From assembly GCA_944383895.1 (NCBI GenBank), contig CALWRH010000002.1, forward strand, positions 1 through 64,000: DNA of 64,000 nucleotides. The letters are read 5' to 3'. Each line of letters starts with the position of its first letter. The first letter of the stretch is position 1. A program made the position numbers and the translations under genes. The notes beneath the pieces are model-generated. The model was given only the letters and a program-made list of their open reading frames with translations. It was not told the origin of the DNA and made no database searches. This DNA comes from an uncultured Christensenellaceae bacterium (GTDB taxonomy: Bacteria; Bacillota; Clostridia; Christensenellales; UBA3700). Positions 23,447 to 31,780 of this stretch are shown piece after piece.

Positions 23447-24730
23447 ATGAAAAAAATAGAAACCACTTGCGTACACGGGGGCTACGTCCCCGGGAACGGC
23501 GAACCCAGACAGACGCCTATTATACAGAGCACGACTTTCAAATACAACACCAGCGAGGATATGGCAAAGTTGTTCGACCTCGAGGCGTCGGGATATTTTT
23601 ACAGCAGACTTCAGAACCCGACCTGCGATAACGTCGCGGCAAAGATAGCTCAGCTCGAGGGAGGCAGCGCGGCAATGCTGACTTCGTCGGGACAGGCTGC
23701 CAACTTCTTTGCGGTATTCAATATCGCCACCTGCGGAGATCACGTCGTGGCAAGTTCCACCATATACGGCGGCACTTACAATCTGTTTGCAGTCACGATG
23801 AAGAAGATGGGCGTAGAGTTCACCTTCGTTGCTCCCGACTGCACAGAAAAAGAGCTCAACGCGGCTTTCAGACCCAATACCAAGGCGGTATTCGGCGAAA
23901 CCATCGCAAACCCCGCTGTAGTAGTGCTCGATATAGAGAAGTTTGCCAAGGCGGCGCACGCTCACGGCGTACCGCTCATTATAGACAACACGTTTGCTAC
24001 GCCTATCAACTGCCGTCCGATAGAGTGGGGCGCGGATATAGTTACGCACTCTACGACCAAGTACATGGACGGACACGGCGCAGCGGTAGGCGGCGCGATA
24101 GTCGACAGCGGCAAATTCGATTGGATGGCTCATGCGGACAAGTTCCCCGGGCTGTGCGAGCCCGACGACAGCTATCACGGCATCGTATACGCTAAGAAAT
24201 TCGGCAAAGAGGGCGCGTTTATCACCAAGGCGACCGCGCAGCTCATGAGAGATTTCGGTGCGGTACAGTCGCCGCAAAGCGCGTTTATCCTCAATCTCGG
24301 ACTCGAAAGCCTGCACGTCAGGATGCAAAGACATTGCGAAAACGCGCAGAAGATGGCAGAATTTTTGCAGTCGCACCCCAACGTAGAGTGGGTAACCTAT
24401 TGCGGACTCAAGAGCGATAAGTGTTACGATCTCGGTCAGAAATATCTCAAGAACGGTTCTTGCGGAGTACTCAGTTTCGGCGTAAAGGGCGGCAGAAAGG
24501 CTGCAGAAGAAGTCATGAAACATTTCAGTCTTATCCCGATAGAAACACACGTTGCGGATGCGCGCAGCTGCTGTCTGCACCCCGCAAGCGCGACACACCG
24601 CCAGATGAACGACGAAGAACTCGTCAGAGCAGGAGTAAGACCCGAGCTGATAAGATTGTCCGTAGGCATCGAGAATATCGACGATCTGATAGCTGACGTA
24701 AAACAGGCACTCGACGCGCTCGGAAAGTAA
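23447..24730 (+). CDS. metY: O-acetylhomoserine sulfhydrylase
   Basis: The protein has 427 residues. It is a Cys/Met-metabolism PLP enzyme: QSTTFKYNTSEDMAKLF, SRLQNPTCDNVAAKIAQLEGG, and the PLP lysine in THSTTKYMDGHGAAVGGAI. The length and the long N-terminal region fit MetY (O-acetylhomoserine plus sulfide gives homocysteine) rather than MetB/MetC of about 380 residues. AAGGAG precedes ATG 23447. metA follows 30 bp later, and residue 111 of MetA predicts acetyl transfer, so both genes form a direct-sulfhydrylation route to homocysteine. No SAM riboswitch or T-box is visible upstream. Confidence 0.95.
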   Translation: MKKIETTCVHGGYVPGNGEPRQTPIIQSTTFKYNTSEDMAKLFDLEASGYFYSRLQNPTCDNVAAKIAQLEGGSAAMLTSSGQAANFFAVFNIATCGDHVVASSTIYGGTYNLFAVTMKKMGVEFTFVAPDCTEKELNAAFRPNTKAVFGETIANPAVVVLDIEKFAKAAHAHGVPLIIDNTFATPINCRPIEWGADIVTHSTTKYMDGHGAAVGGAIVDSGKFDWMAHADKFPGLCEPDDSYHGIVYAKKFGKEGAFITKATAQLMRDFGAVQSPQSAFILNLGLESLHVRMQRHCENAQKMAEFLQSHPNVEWVTYCGLKSDKCYDLGQKYLKNGSCGVLSFGVKGGRKAAEEVMKHFSLIPIETHVADARSCCLHPASATHRQMNDEELVRAGVRPELIRLSVGIENIDDLIADVKQALDALGK

Positions 24731-24760
24731 AAAACAAACCCTTAAGGGTAGGAGAAAAGC

Positions 24761-25687
24761 ATGCCCATAGTAATACCAAAGAGTCTTCCGGCTTTCGATA
24801 TACTCAAAAAAGAAAACGTCTTCGTCATGCCCAAGCTTCGCGCGATGACGCAGGATATACGTCCGATAGAGATAGCGATAGTCAATCTTATGCCTACGAA
24901 AATAGAGACCGAAACGCAGCTCATGCGCCTTCTCGGCAATTCTTCGCTGCAGGTAAACGTTACGTTAATCAACACGGACACCTATAAAAGCAAGAATACT
25001 CCGCTTGCGCATATGCAGAAGTTCTACAAGACTTTCGACGAGATAAAGCAGCTGCATTTCGACGGTATGATCATCACGGGAGCACCCGTGGAAACCATGC
25101 CTTTCGAGCAAGTGGCTTATTGGGAAGAACTCGAAAAAATAATGGATTACGCCGACAAGAACGTGACCTCGACGATATACATCTGCTGGGGCGCGCAGGC
25201 AGGACTCAAATACCATTACGGAATAGACAAGTTCGAACTGCCTAAAAAGCTTTTCGGAGTATATGCGGCAAAGCCGTGCGACGATACCGAGCCGTTGCTC
25301 AAGGGTATGGACGACACGATCTACATACCTATGTCCCGTCATACAGACATAGACTGCAATGCGGTCATGAAAGACGACAGGCTTAAAGTGCTCGCATACG
25401 GCGACGACTGCAAGATAGCGATAATAAAGAGCCTCGACAACAAAAAATTCTTCTTCCTCGGACACAGCGAGTACGATCGCGATACGCTCAAGAACGAGTA
25501 TCTGCGCGATCTCGACAAAGGGCTCAACATAGATCCTCCGCGCGACTATTTCGTTGACGGCGACGTGAACAGGATAGAAGTCAAGTGGAGAAGTACGGCA
25601 AACCTCATCTACTACAATTGGCTCAACTATTACGTCTATCAGGTGACCCCTTACGATCCATACGCTCAGGAGGGCAAGGACGAATGA
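24761..25687 (+). CDS. metA: Homoserine O-acetyltransferase (MetA family)
   Basis: The protein has 308 residues with the MetA motifs IEIAIVNLMPTKIETETQL, ITGAPVETMPFEQVAYW, YICWGAQAGL (catalytic Cys142), and FFLGHSEYDRDTL with the His and Glu. Residue 111 is Glu (GAPVE). In this family Glu111 marks acetyl-CoA use and Gly111 succinyl-CoA use, so it should make O-acetylhomoserine, the substrate of the adjacent MetY. AGGAG lies upstream of ATG 24761. It is the last gene of the unit. Confidence 0.95.
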   Translation: MPIVIPKSLPAFDILKKENVFVMPKLRAMTQDIRPIEIAIVNLMPTKIETETQLMRLLGNSSLQVNVTLINTDTYKSKNTPLAHMQKFYKTFDEIKQLHFDGMIITGAPVETMPFEQVAYWEELEKIMDYADKNVTSTIYICWGAQAGLKYHYGIDKFELPKKLFGVYAAKPCDDTEPLLKGMDDTIYIPMSRHTDIDCNAVMKDDRLKVLAYGDDCKIAIIKSLDNKKFFFLGHSEYDRDTLKNEYLRDLDKGLNIDPPRDYFVDGDVNRIEVKWRSTANLIYYNWLNYYVYQVTPYDPYAQEGKDE

Positions 25688-25713
25688 GAAACTCATCTAA
25701 ATAAACAGATTTC

Positions 25714-25747
25714 AGCGCGTCTTTACCAGGGCGCGTTTTGTTTGCAA
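25714..25747 (+). terminator. Terminator of the smpB-metY-metA unit
   Basis: An 8-bp stem with G-T pairs (AGCGCGTC / GGCGCGTT) followed by TTGTTT. Moderate strength. Confidence 0.55.
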
Positions 25748-26006
25748 CGAAAAATCTATCGAACAAAGCACGCGTAAAAATTTCCTGACAGATTTGTATC
25801 CAAGATAAAAAGACGTTTTATATGCTTTTGGGTATGACGTAAAAAGCGTAAAACTTTATTTAAGCTGATAAGCAGCGTCGGGACATTTTATATATATTAT
25901 ACTTTTAGACTTGAGTTTTAAGAGGCTGCAGAGTGTGATTAGACGAAACGACGATTGCGTTACTTTGTTTTTTGCATATTCATTTTGAAAACATTTGTCG
26001 TTATAG
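25748..26006. other. Intergenic stretch without recognised features
   Basis: AT-rich DNA between the metA terminator and the pgk promoter. I see no reading frame with a ribosome site, no convincing RNA structure and no repeat. Confidence 0.5.
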
Positions 26007-26036
26007 TTGTAAAATTCTTGCGCACAATGATATAAT
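26007..26036 (+). promoter_or_regulatory. Promoter of pgk-tpiA
   Basis: TTGTAA, 18 bp, TATAAT with an extended -10 TG. The leader holds a small hairpin (CAGGCGCG...CGCGTCTG) before the ribosome site. Confidence 0.7.
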
Positions 26037-26093
26037 ATCAACGTGAAAAATTTATCATAACAGGCGCGAAAAACGCGTCTGAAGGAGATTTTT

Positions 26094-27413
26094 ATGAATA
26101 AGATGTCCATTAAAGACGTTGACGTAAAAGGCAAGCGTTGTCTTGTCAGAGTAGATTTCAACGTACCTATGAAAGACGGCGTGATAACCGACGACACCCG
26201 TATCATAGGCGCGCTGCCCACCATCAAATACCTGATGGATAACGGCGCTAAAGTAATTCTTTGCTCTCACATGGGCAAGCCTCACAGCATTTTCAGCGCG
26301 ACCGTTTCTCTCAACAAGAAAGAGAAAAAGGCGGTAGAGGCTCTTCCCGAAGAAGAAAGAGCTGCTGCTAAGCAGGCTTATATCGACAAGGCTCTCGCAA
26401 GCGAACCCAAGAAACTCACCCTCAAGCCCGTTGCTGACAAGCTCAACGAGCTGCTCGGCGGAAAGGTTACGTTCGCTAAAGACGTTGTCGGTCCCGACGC
26501 TCAGGCAAAAGTCGCTGCTTGCAAAGAAGGCGAGTGCGTGCTGCTCGAAAACCTGCGTTTCCACGCTGAAGAAGAGGGCAGAGATCTCGAGTTCTGCAAA
26601 AAGCTCGCAAGCTACTGCGACATCTATGTAAACGACGCTTTCGGTACCGCTCACCGCTCTCACGCGTCCACGGCGGCTATCGCTGAATACGGACTCGTAA
26701 AAGTCGCTGTATGCGGTTTCCTTATCGAAAAAGAGCTCAACGTCATGGCTAAAGCTCTCGAGGCTCCCGTTCGTCCGTTCGTAGCGGTACTCGGCGGAGC
26801 TAAAGTTGCCGACAAACTCAAGGTTATCGAGAACCTTCTCGAGAAATGCGACAGCCTTATCATCGGCGGCGGCATGGCTTACACCTTTGCGGTAGCGCAG
26901 GGTAAAGAAGTCGGCACTTCGCTCGTTGACAACGAAAAGATCGATTACTGCAAGAGCATGCTCGAAAAGGCAGAAAAGCTCGGCAAGAAGATCTATCTCC
27001 CTGTTGACGCTGTCGTTGCTAAAGCGTTCCCCGATCCTATCGACGCGGCTATCGAAGTCAAAGAGGTTTCTATCGACGCTATCCCCGCAGATGAAATGGG
27101 ACTTGACATCGGCAGCAATACGAGAGAACTTTTCGCAAGCGTTATCAAGGGCGCAAAGACCGTTATCTGGAACGGACCTATGGGCGTATTCGAAAATCCG
27201 ACCCTCGCTAAAGGTACCATCGCGGTCGCAAAGGCTATGGCAGAGGCTGAAGACGCTATCACCATCATCGGCGGCGGCGACAGTGCTGCTGCAGTCAAGA
27301 CTCTCGGCTTTGCAGACAAGATGACGCACATCTCCACAGGCGGCGGCGCATCTCTCGAGCTGTTCGAAGGCAAGATCCTCCCCGGTATCGCTTGCCTCAA
27401 CGATAAGAAATAA
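26094..27413 (+). CDS. pgk: Phosphoglycerate kinase with an insertion
   Basis: The protein has 439 residues; most bacterial Pgk proteins have about 395. Typical motifs are [45 protein letters not shown] and [11 protein letters not shown]. The extra length lies directly after LCSHMGKP (about residues 65-110), where a Lys/Glu/Ala-rich helix-like segment ([18 protein letters not shown]...) precedes [15 protein letters not shown]. It makes ATP and 3-phosphoglycerate in glycolysis. AAGGAG precedes ATG 26094; tpiA follows 19 bp later. Codon use is more C-ending than in neighbours, as expected for a highly expressed gene. Confidence 0.97.
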   Translation: MNKMSIKDVDVKGKRCLVRVDFNVPMKDGVITDDTRIIGALPTIKYLMDNGAKVILCSHMGKPHSIFSATVSLNKKEKKAVEALPEEERAAAKQAYIDKALASEPKKLTLKPVADKLNELLGGKVTFAKDVVGPDAQAKVAACKEGECVLLENLRFHAEEEGRDLEFCKKLASYCDIYVNDAFGTAHRSHASTAAIAEYGLVKVAVCGFLIEKELNVMAKALEAPVRPFVAVLGGAKVADKLKVIENLLEKCDSLIIGGGMAYTFAVAQGKEVGTSLVDNEKIDYCKSMLEKAEKLGKKIYLPVDAVVAKAFPDPIDAAIEVKEVSIDAIPADEMGLDIGSNTRELFASVIKGAKTVIWNGPMGVFENPTLAKGTIAVAKAMAEAEDAITIIGGGDSAAAVKTLGFADKMTHISTGGGASLELFEGKILPGIACLNDKK

Positions 27414-27432
27414 TTATTACGGAGATATAAAA

Positions 27433-28188
27433 ATGAGAAGACCTATTATTGCAGGCAACTGGAAAATGAACAACACCAAAGCGCAGACTTACGCACTCCT
27501 TAACGACCTCGTTCCGCTCGTTGCGGATGCAGAGGCAGAAGTCGTCATCTGCGTGCCCTACACCAGCATCTGGGCAGCTGGCGAAGCTATCAAAGGCACC
27601 AACATCCACCTCGGCGCAGAAAACGTGCATTGGGCAGAAAAAGGCGCTTTCACCGGCGAGATCAGTGCAGACATGCTGCTCGAACAGGGCGTTGAATACG
27701 TTATCATCGGACACAGCGAACGCCGTCAGTATTTCGGCGAAACCGACGAAACCGTCAACAAGCGCGTGCTTACCGCTCTCGCTAAGGGACTCAAGCCCAT
27801 TATCTGCGTAGGCGAGACCCTCGAGGAGAGAGAAGGCGGAAAGGTCGAAGAAGTACTCGTAAGACAGACCACCGAGGCGCTCAAGGGCGTTGACAAGGAT
27901 CAGCTCGACAAGATCGTCATTGCGTACGAACCCGTATGGGCTATCGGCACCGGCAAGACCGCTACTGCTCAGGACGCTAACGACACCATCGCTATCATCC
28001 GCAACACGATCGCGAAACTCTATTGCCCCAAGTGTGCAGAAGAGAAAGTCCGTATCCAGTACGGCGGCTCGATGAACCCGAAGAACGCTAAAGAGCTCAT
28101 GGCAATGCCTCAGATCGACGGCGGTCTCATCGGCGGTGCATCTCTTAAGGCAGTCGATTTCTCTCAGGTAGTCAAATACAACGGCTGA
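27433..28188 (+). CDS. tpiA: Triosephosphate isomerase
   Basis: The protein has 251 residues, full length. It shows NWKMNNTK (catalytic Lys), YVIIGHSERRQYFGE (catalytic His), IAYEPVWAIGTGKTA (catalytic Glu and phosphate loop), IQYGGSMNPKNA and GLIGGASL. It interconverts DHAP and glyceraldehyde-3-phosphate. ACGGAG lies before ATG 27433, and it is cotranscribed with pgk. No gapA is adjacent, unlike many Firmicutes. Confidence 0.98.
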   Translation: MRRPIIAGNWKMNNTKAQTYALLNDLVPLVADAEAEVVICVPYTSIWAAGEAIKGTNIHLGAENVHWAEKGAFTGEISADMLLEQGVEYVIIGHSERRQYFGETDETVNKRVLTALAKGLKPIICVGETLEEREGGKVEEVLVRQTTEALKGVDKDQLDKIVIAYEPVWAIGTGKTATAQDANDTIAIIRNTIAKLYCPKCAEEKVRIQYGGSMNPKNAKELMAMPQIDGGLIGGASLKAVDFSQVVKYNG

Positions 28189-28201
28189 AACAAAGCAAAA
28201 T

Positions 28202-28235
28202 AAAAACGCGCTCCGCAAGGAGCGCTTTTTTATTT
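28202..28235 (+). terminator. Terminator of pgk-tpiA
   Basis: GCGCTCC-GCAA-GGAGCGC followed by TTTTTTATTT. Confidence 0.9.
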
Positions 28236-28382
28236 CATAACCGCCTGACGGATGAAAACACAGCATGTCGTTTACATAAAAACTCAGGTGAAAAAACAAG
28301 CTCCTCTCGGTGTATTTCGCTATAAAATAAAAAATTTGATTTTATTCAATAAGCGGGGATAAAATCGCTTAGTTTTTTTAGC

Positions 28383-28589
28383 TTAAAAAGGTCTGCCCAC
28401 CAACTCGTCTATACTTACGTCGAAAAATTCCGCTATGGATATAAGAGTATCGAGGTCGGGTTCTATTTTTCCCGACTCCCAATACGATACCTTTCTCTGG
28501 GTCGTTTTGAGTTTTTCTGCAACTTGAGTCTGAGTCATATTGTTGGTCAGTCTCAGTTCCTTCAGATTTTTAGGAAAGGAATTTTTCAT
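28383..28589 (-). CDS. XRE-family transcriptional regulator
   Basis: The protein has 68 residues and is a single Cro/C1-type helix-turn-helix (NNMTQTQVAEKLKTTQRKVSYWESGKIEPDLDTLISIAEFFDVSIDEL). ATG 28589 is preceded by CATAAT 6 nt upstream and has no ribosome site, so a leaderless mRNA is likely; an in-frame extension to 28637 would begin inside the divergent promoter. It faces a membrane protein gene, as the XRE gene at 18840 does. Confidence 0.88.
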   Translation of the reverse strand: MKNSFPKNLKELRLTNNMTQTQVAEKLKTTQRKVSYWESGKIEPDLDTLISIAEFFDVSIDELVGRPF

Positions 28590-28624
28590 ATATTTATTAT
28601 GCAACAATTTCGGAATGGAAAAAG

Positions 28625-28680
28625 TTGACACAAACAAAAGTTGTATGTATAATAAAGTTATATAATAGATAATTATTATC
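28625..28680 (+). promoter_or_regulatory. Consensus promoter and operator candidates for the 28709 gene
   Basis: TTGACA (28625-28630), 17 bp, TATAAT (28648-28653) matches the sigma-A consensus perfectly. The direct repeat AAAAGTTG flanks the -35, and the palindrome GATAATTATTATC lies at 28668-28680. These are likely sites for the divergent XRE protein. Confidence 0.75.
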
Positions 28681-28708
28681 TAAAGTTAGTTTTGCGGGGA
28701 GATATTTT

Positions 28709-29728
28709 ATGTCAAAAAATAGTATTGTAAGAGAAATTGAAGAGCAAAATGCACAAGACGAAAAATGGAAGGATTACATATTGCCCGAAGGGTTTGTCCC
28801 CAATAAAACCTTGTTGTATTCGTTCAGAATATTCTACGGTTTGTTTCCTCTTATTTCCGCGGTAGTCATGCTTGTCATGATGATAATGCCTTTATGTGCG
28901 GGACAGAGCGTAACGTCATTTATTGCGGATATCATATCGGGTTCTTCCAACTATATTGTGAGAGGAGTTGCGTCGTTGCTTATAGTTATCGGCGTAGTAT
29001 CTGTGATTTTTAATGCTGCTGAAAGAGTTTCAGAATCTCTGACGCTCGATTTTGCCGGCGTAAAAAAGAGAGCCATAAGAGGCGCGGTTTTTTCTTTTAT
29101 ATTGGCAGGAGTAGTGCCTGTGGTAGTGTATGTTATACAGAGAAACGTTCTTAAAGCAGGAGGTTTTACTCTCGCATGGGCGGCGACCATGGCTTTAATG
29201 GCTTTGTTGAATTTGGGGTCAGTGATTGCTGAAAGCTTAATAAAGAGAGACGTTGATACGGGAAGAGGAGAAGAACCGTCTGTATTGTATAAAAGCTTTA
29301 TAAGCGTATACGGACAAGCGTCAGAGTCTAAACAGAAAAAGATCAACATAGTAAGAGAATTAGTTACGGCAGTAATAGCATTGGCTATGCTTGCAGGTCT
29401 TTTTGCAGTGCCATTCACCGTAGAGGAAGATTATCTTACTGAAGAAAGAGTTGCTGAGATTATGGAAATGGAAGACCCGACTTACGATGACGTTCTAGAC
29501 GTGCTCGGCACTGCAGCATACGGCATGAAGTTGCCAGGAGATACAACAGAAACCTACATCTTTTACGGTAAAGAAATGGATTGTTCTTTATTTACGGGAC
29601 AAGCAGACCTTTCTTTACTCTCCGTAGAAAAATATGCGAAAGATAAAGGAAAGACTATATCTGCGTGCATAGTTACCATAGAAGAAGGCAAGGTTATAGA
29701 TATAGAGTATTATGAGGATATATCTTGA
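28709..29728 (+). CDS. Multi-pass membrane protein of unknown function
   Basis: The protein has 339 residues. A charged N-terminus (EIEEQNAQDEKWKDYILPEG) is followed by about five membrane segments (LISAVVMLVMMIMPLC, GVASLLIVIGVVSVIF, GAVFSFILAGVVPVVVYVI, LAWAATMALMALLNL, VTAVIALAMLAGLFAVPF). The C-terminal domain of about 95 residues is acidic and begins EEDYLTEERVAEIMEMEDPTYDDVLDVLG. It may be extracytoplasmic and resembles small SmpA/OmlA-type domains only vaguely. GGGGAG precedes ATG 28709. It is controlled from a perfect promoter facing the XRE gene. Confidence 0.82.
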   Translation: MSKNSIVREIEEQNAQDEKWKDYILPEGFVPNKTLLYSFRIFYGLFPLISAVVMLVMMIMPLCAGQSVTSFIADIISGSSNYIVRGVASLLIVIGVVSVIFNAAERVSESLTLDFAGVKKRAIRGAVFSFILAGVVPVVVYVIQRNVLKAGGFTLAWAATMALMALLNLGSVIAESLIKRDVDTGRGEEPSVLYKSFISVYGQASESKQKKINIVRELVTAVIALAMLAGLFAVPFTVEEDYLTEERVAEIMEMEDPTYDDVLDVLGTAAYGMKLPGDTTETYIFYGKEMDCSLFTGQADLSLLSVEKYAKDKGKTISACIVTIEEGKVIDIEYYEDIS

Positions 29729-29808
29729 TAGATCGGTGTTTCTGATAACAGAAATGCATTTACTCCAGCATAGAAATGGCATGTGGGAGATAAACTGATA
29801 TAAATACA

Positions 29809-29840
29809 AAAAAAGCGCTCCGAAAGGGGCGCTTTTTTGA
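29809..29840 (+). terminator. Terminator after the 28709 gene
   Basis: AAGCGCTCC-GAAA-GGGGCGCTT with A's before and TTTTTT after. Confidence 0.85.
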
Positions 29841-29935
29841 TTTTGTGCAAAATATTATACGGTTTTGCCATAGACACGAGTGAGGTTCGGCATTAAAATA
29901 GAATTACAGAGTTTTTATTTTTGATGAGGGAAATT

Positions 29936-31471
29936 ATGCAGGCTGTAACGAAAAAAAGACTTATCATATCGCTGATAGCGATAGCGTCGGTGATCGTGTT
30001 CGTCGGAGTTTTCCTCGGCGTTTACGCGCTCGCGGTAGCGTTCTGCGAAACGACGATCACACTGGATACGACAAAGAAATATCAGACTTTCGAAGGATTC
30101 GGTGCGTCGTCTGCGTGGATATACCAGGATATGGACAGACTTGACGCGAGCGAGCAGGACGAGGTGTCAGAGCTGCTTTACGGCGACAGCGGACTTATGC
30201 TCAACACGTTCAGGTACAATATCGGCGGCGGCAGCAACGAGATCGGAGGCTACGGAGAGGGATCGCTCAACGGTACGAACAGCTACTTTATTGCCGAAAG
30301 ATTTACGGGCGACTATTCGGTGTTTGCCGACGAAAGCAATTACGATTTCACGAAATGCGCGGTAGTGGACTCTATGTTCGAGCAGGCGCTTGCAAAAGGC
30401 AATATAGAAAGCGTAGTGTTTTTTGCCAATTCTCCGCATTATCTGATGACGAAAAACGGCAAGACGCACGGCGAGGTCGAGTATGACAACAATCTGAAAG
30501 AAGAGGCTTACGGCGCGTTTTCCGATTATCTTCTCGTTTCTGTCAACTATCTTTACGAAAACATAATCTGCAAATACGATCCCGACATAAAAGTTTACAT
30601 AAGCCCCGTCAACGAACCGCAGTGGAAGTGGGGAGGAGCGAGCGCGTCGCAGGAGGGCTGTCATTACGATCCCGAACCGCTCGGCAAGTTCTACGACGTA
30701 TTTTACGACAGACTGACTGAGTATAATGCAGAAAACGGTACGGATTACATAATGGATATATTCGAGTGCGGCAAGTACCAGATGATATTCTCGTCCGCCA
30801 ACGTAAAAGAATATATGAACGAACTGTCGAAGTACGATTGGTTTGAAAACGTCGACAACATATCCGTCCACTCTTACGGAGCAGACAATTCGAAATTCGA
30901 CAAGTCGGTATTTTTCGACTATATGAGCAAAGATTTTGCAGACAAAACGATAAGCGTTACTGAATACTGCGTACTCGAGTTCGGCGTGGACAAGACTATG
31001 GACATGGGCGTATACAACGCGCAAACCATACTCAGGGATCTCAAATACCTTAACGCGGTCAGCTGGAGCTGGTGGCTCGGCGTGTCGCAGGGAGATTACG
31101 AGGACGGACTCGTGTATTGGAATACGACAGAGGACGGCGGCAACGTGATAAACAAATACAAGAGATATTACGTTCTCGGGCAGTTTTCGAGATACATACC
31201 CTCGGGCAGCGTCAGGATAGAGGCTGGTTACAGCGACTTTATGAGCTTTAACGGCGTGGAGTGCGTAGCTTTTCAAAGACCGGACGGCAGTATCGCGCTC
31301 GTAGTCATAAACGACAGCGGTTTGTCGCACGACATAAAGATAAAAGGAGATTTCGACAACGTTACGCAGATAGTTACTGACGAAAACGTCAATTGGGACA
31401 GCAAAGAATTCGCATATTCTGGCAAGGTCAGCGTTTCTCCGATGTCTGTAACGACATTTATCCTTTCCTGA
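29936..31471 (+). CDS. GH30-like glycoside hydrolase, membrane-anchored
   Basis: The protein has 511 residues. An N-terminal signal anchor (LIISLIAIASVIVFVGVFLGVYALAVAF) places the enzyme outside the cell. The domain begins QTFEGFGASSAW, typical of GH30 and related (beta/alpha)8 enzymes. The likely acid/base Glu227 is in ISPVNEPQWKW and the likely nucleophile Glu343 in VTEYCVLEFG. A C-terminal beta domain (SVRIEAGYSDFMSFNGVECVAFQRPDGSIALVVINDS) is also characteristic. The substrate (xylan, beta-1,6-glucan or other) cannot be told. ATG 29936 has GAGGGA 5 nt upstream, better than the ATG at 29924. It is a single gene with its own terminator. Confidence 0.85.
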   Translation: MQAVTKKRLIISLIAIASVIVFVGVFLGVYALAVAFCETTITLDTTKKYQTFEGFGASSAWIYQDMDRLDASEQDEVSELLYGDSGLMLNTFRYNIGGGSNEIGGYGEGSLNGTNSYFIAERFTGDYSVFADESNYDFTKCAVVDSMFEQALAKGNIESVVFFANSPHYLMTKNGKTHGEVEYDNNLKEEAYGAFSDYLLVSVNYLYENIICKYDPDIKVYISPVNEPQWKWGGASASQEGCHYDPEPLGKFYDVFYDRLTEYNAENGTDYIMDIFECGKYQMIFSSANVKEYMNELSKYDWFENVDNISVHSYGADNSKFDKSVFFDYMSKDFADKTISVTEYCVLEFGVDKTMDMGVYNAQTILRDLKYLNAVSWSWWLGVSQGDYEDGLVYWNTTEDGGNVINKYKRYYVLGQFSRYIPSGSVRIEAGYSDFMSFNGVECVAFQRPDGSIALVVINDSGLSHDIKIKGDFDNVTQIVTDENVNWDSKEFAYSGKVSVSPMSVTTFILS

Positions 31472-31514
31472 CAGCAGCGCAGTAAAAACAAGAAAAATAG
31501 TGTTTACGATACCG

Positions 31515-31547
31515 ATATCCCTTTCTTAACGGAAAGGGATATTTTTG
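31515..31547 (+). terminator. Terminator after the GH30-like gene
   Basis: ATATCCCTTTC / GAAAGGGATAT stem followed by TTTTTG. Confidence 0.85.
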
Positions 31548-31673
31548 TCGGAGAAGGATATTCTTTTGTAAAATTTTTAAGGGACACTGTGGGGCATAAT
31601 CGTCATACATATCGGTAAATCAGCCGCGAAAACGAATAAAATCCGAAAATAAGGTAAAAATTTACAATATTTA

Positions 31674-31691
31674 TTGTTAAAATTTTAACAT
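31674..31691. promoter_or_regulatory. Rex-like operator
   Basis: TTGTTAAAATTTTAACAT fits the clostridial Rex site TTGTTAA-N4-TTAACAA at all but the last position. It contains a perfect 14-bp palindrome and ends 5 bp before the -35 of an Fe-ADH gene, a usual Rex target controlled by the NADH/NAD ratio. Confidence 0.75.
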
Positions 31692-31696
31692 CGCTA

Positions 31697-31725
31697 TTTA
31701 CAAAAAATAAATAATGTTATACAAT
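31697..31725 (+). promoter_or_regulatory. Promoter of the Fe-ADH gene at 31781
   Basis: TTTACA, 17 bp, TACAAT, directly downstream of the Rex-like palindrome. Confidence 0.7.
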
Positions 31726-31780
31726 AACAAATGGCAGACAACAGAGTTTTACTCGGAATAAATTAAAAAGGAGATAGAAC

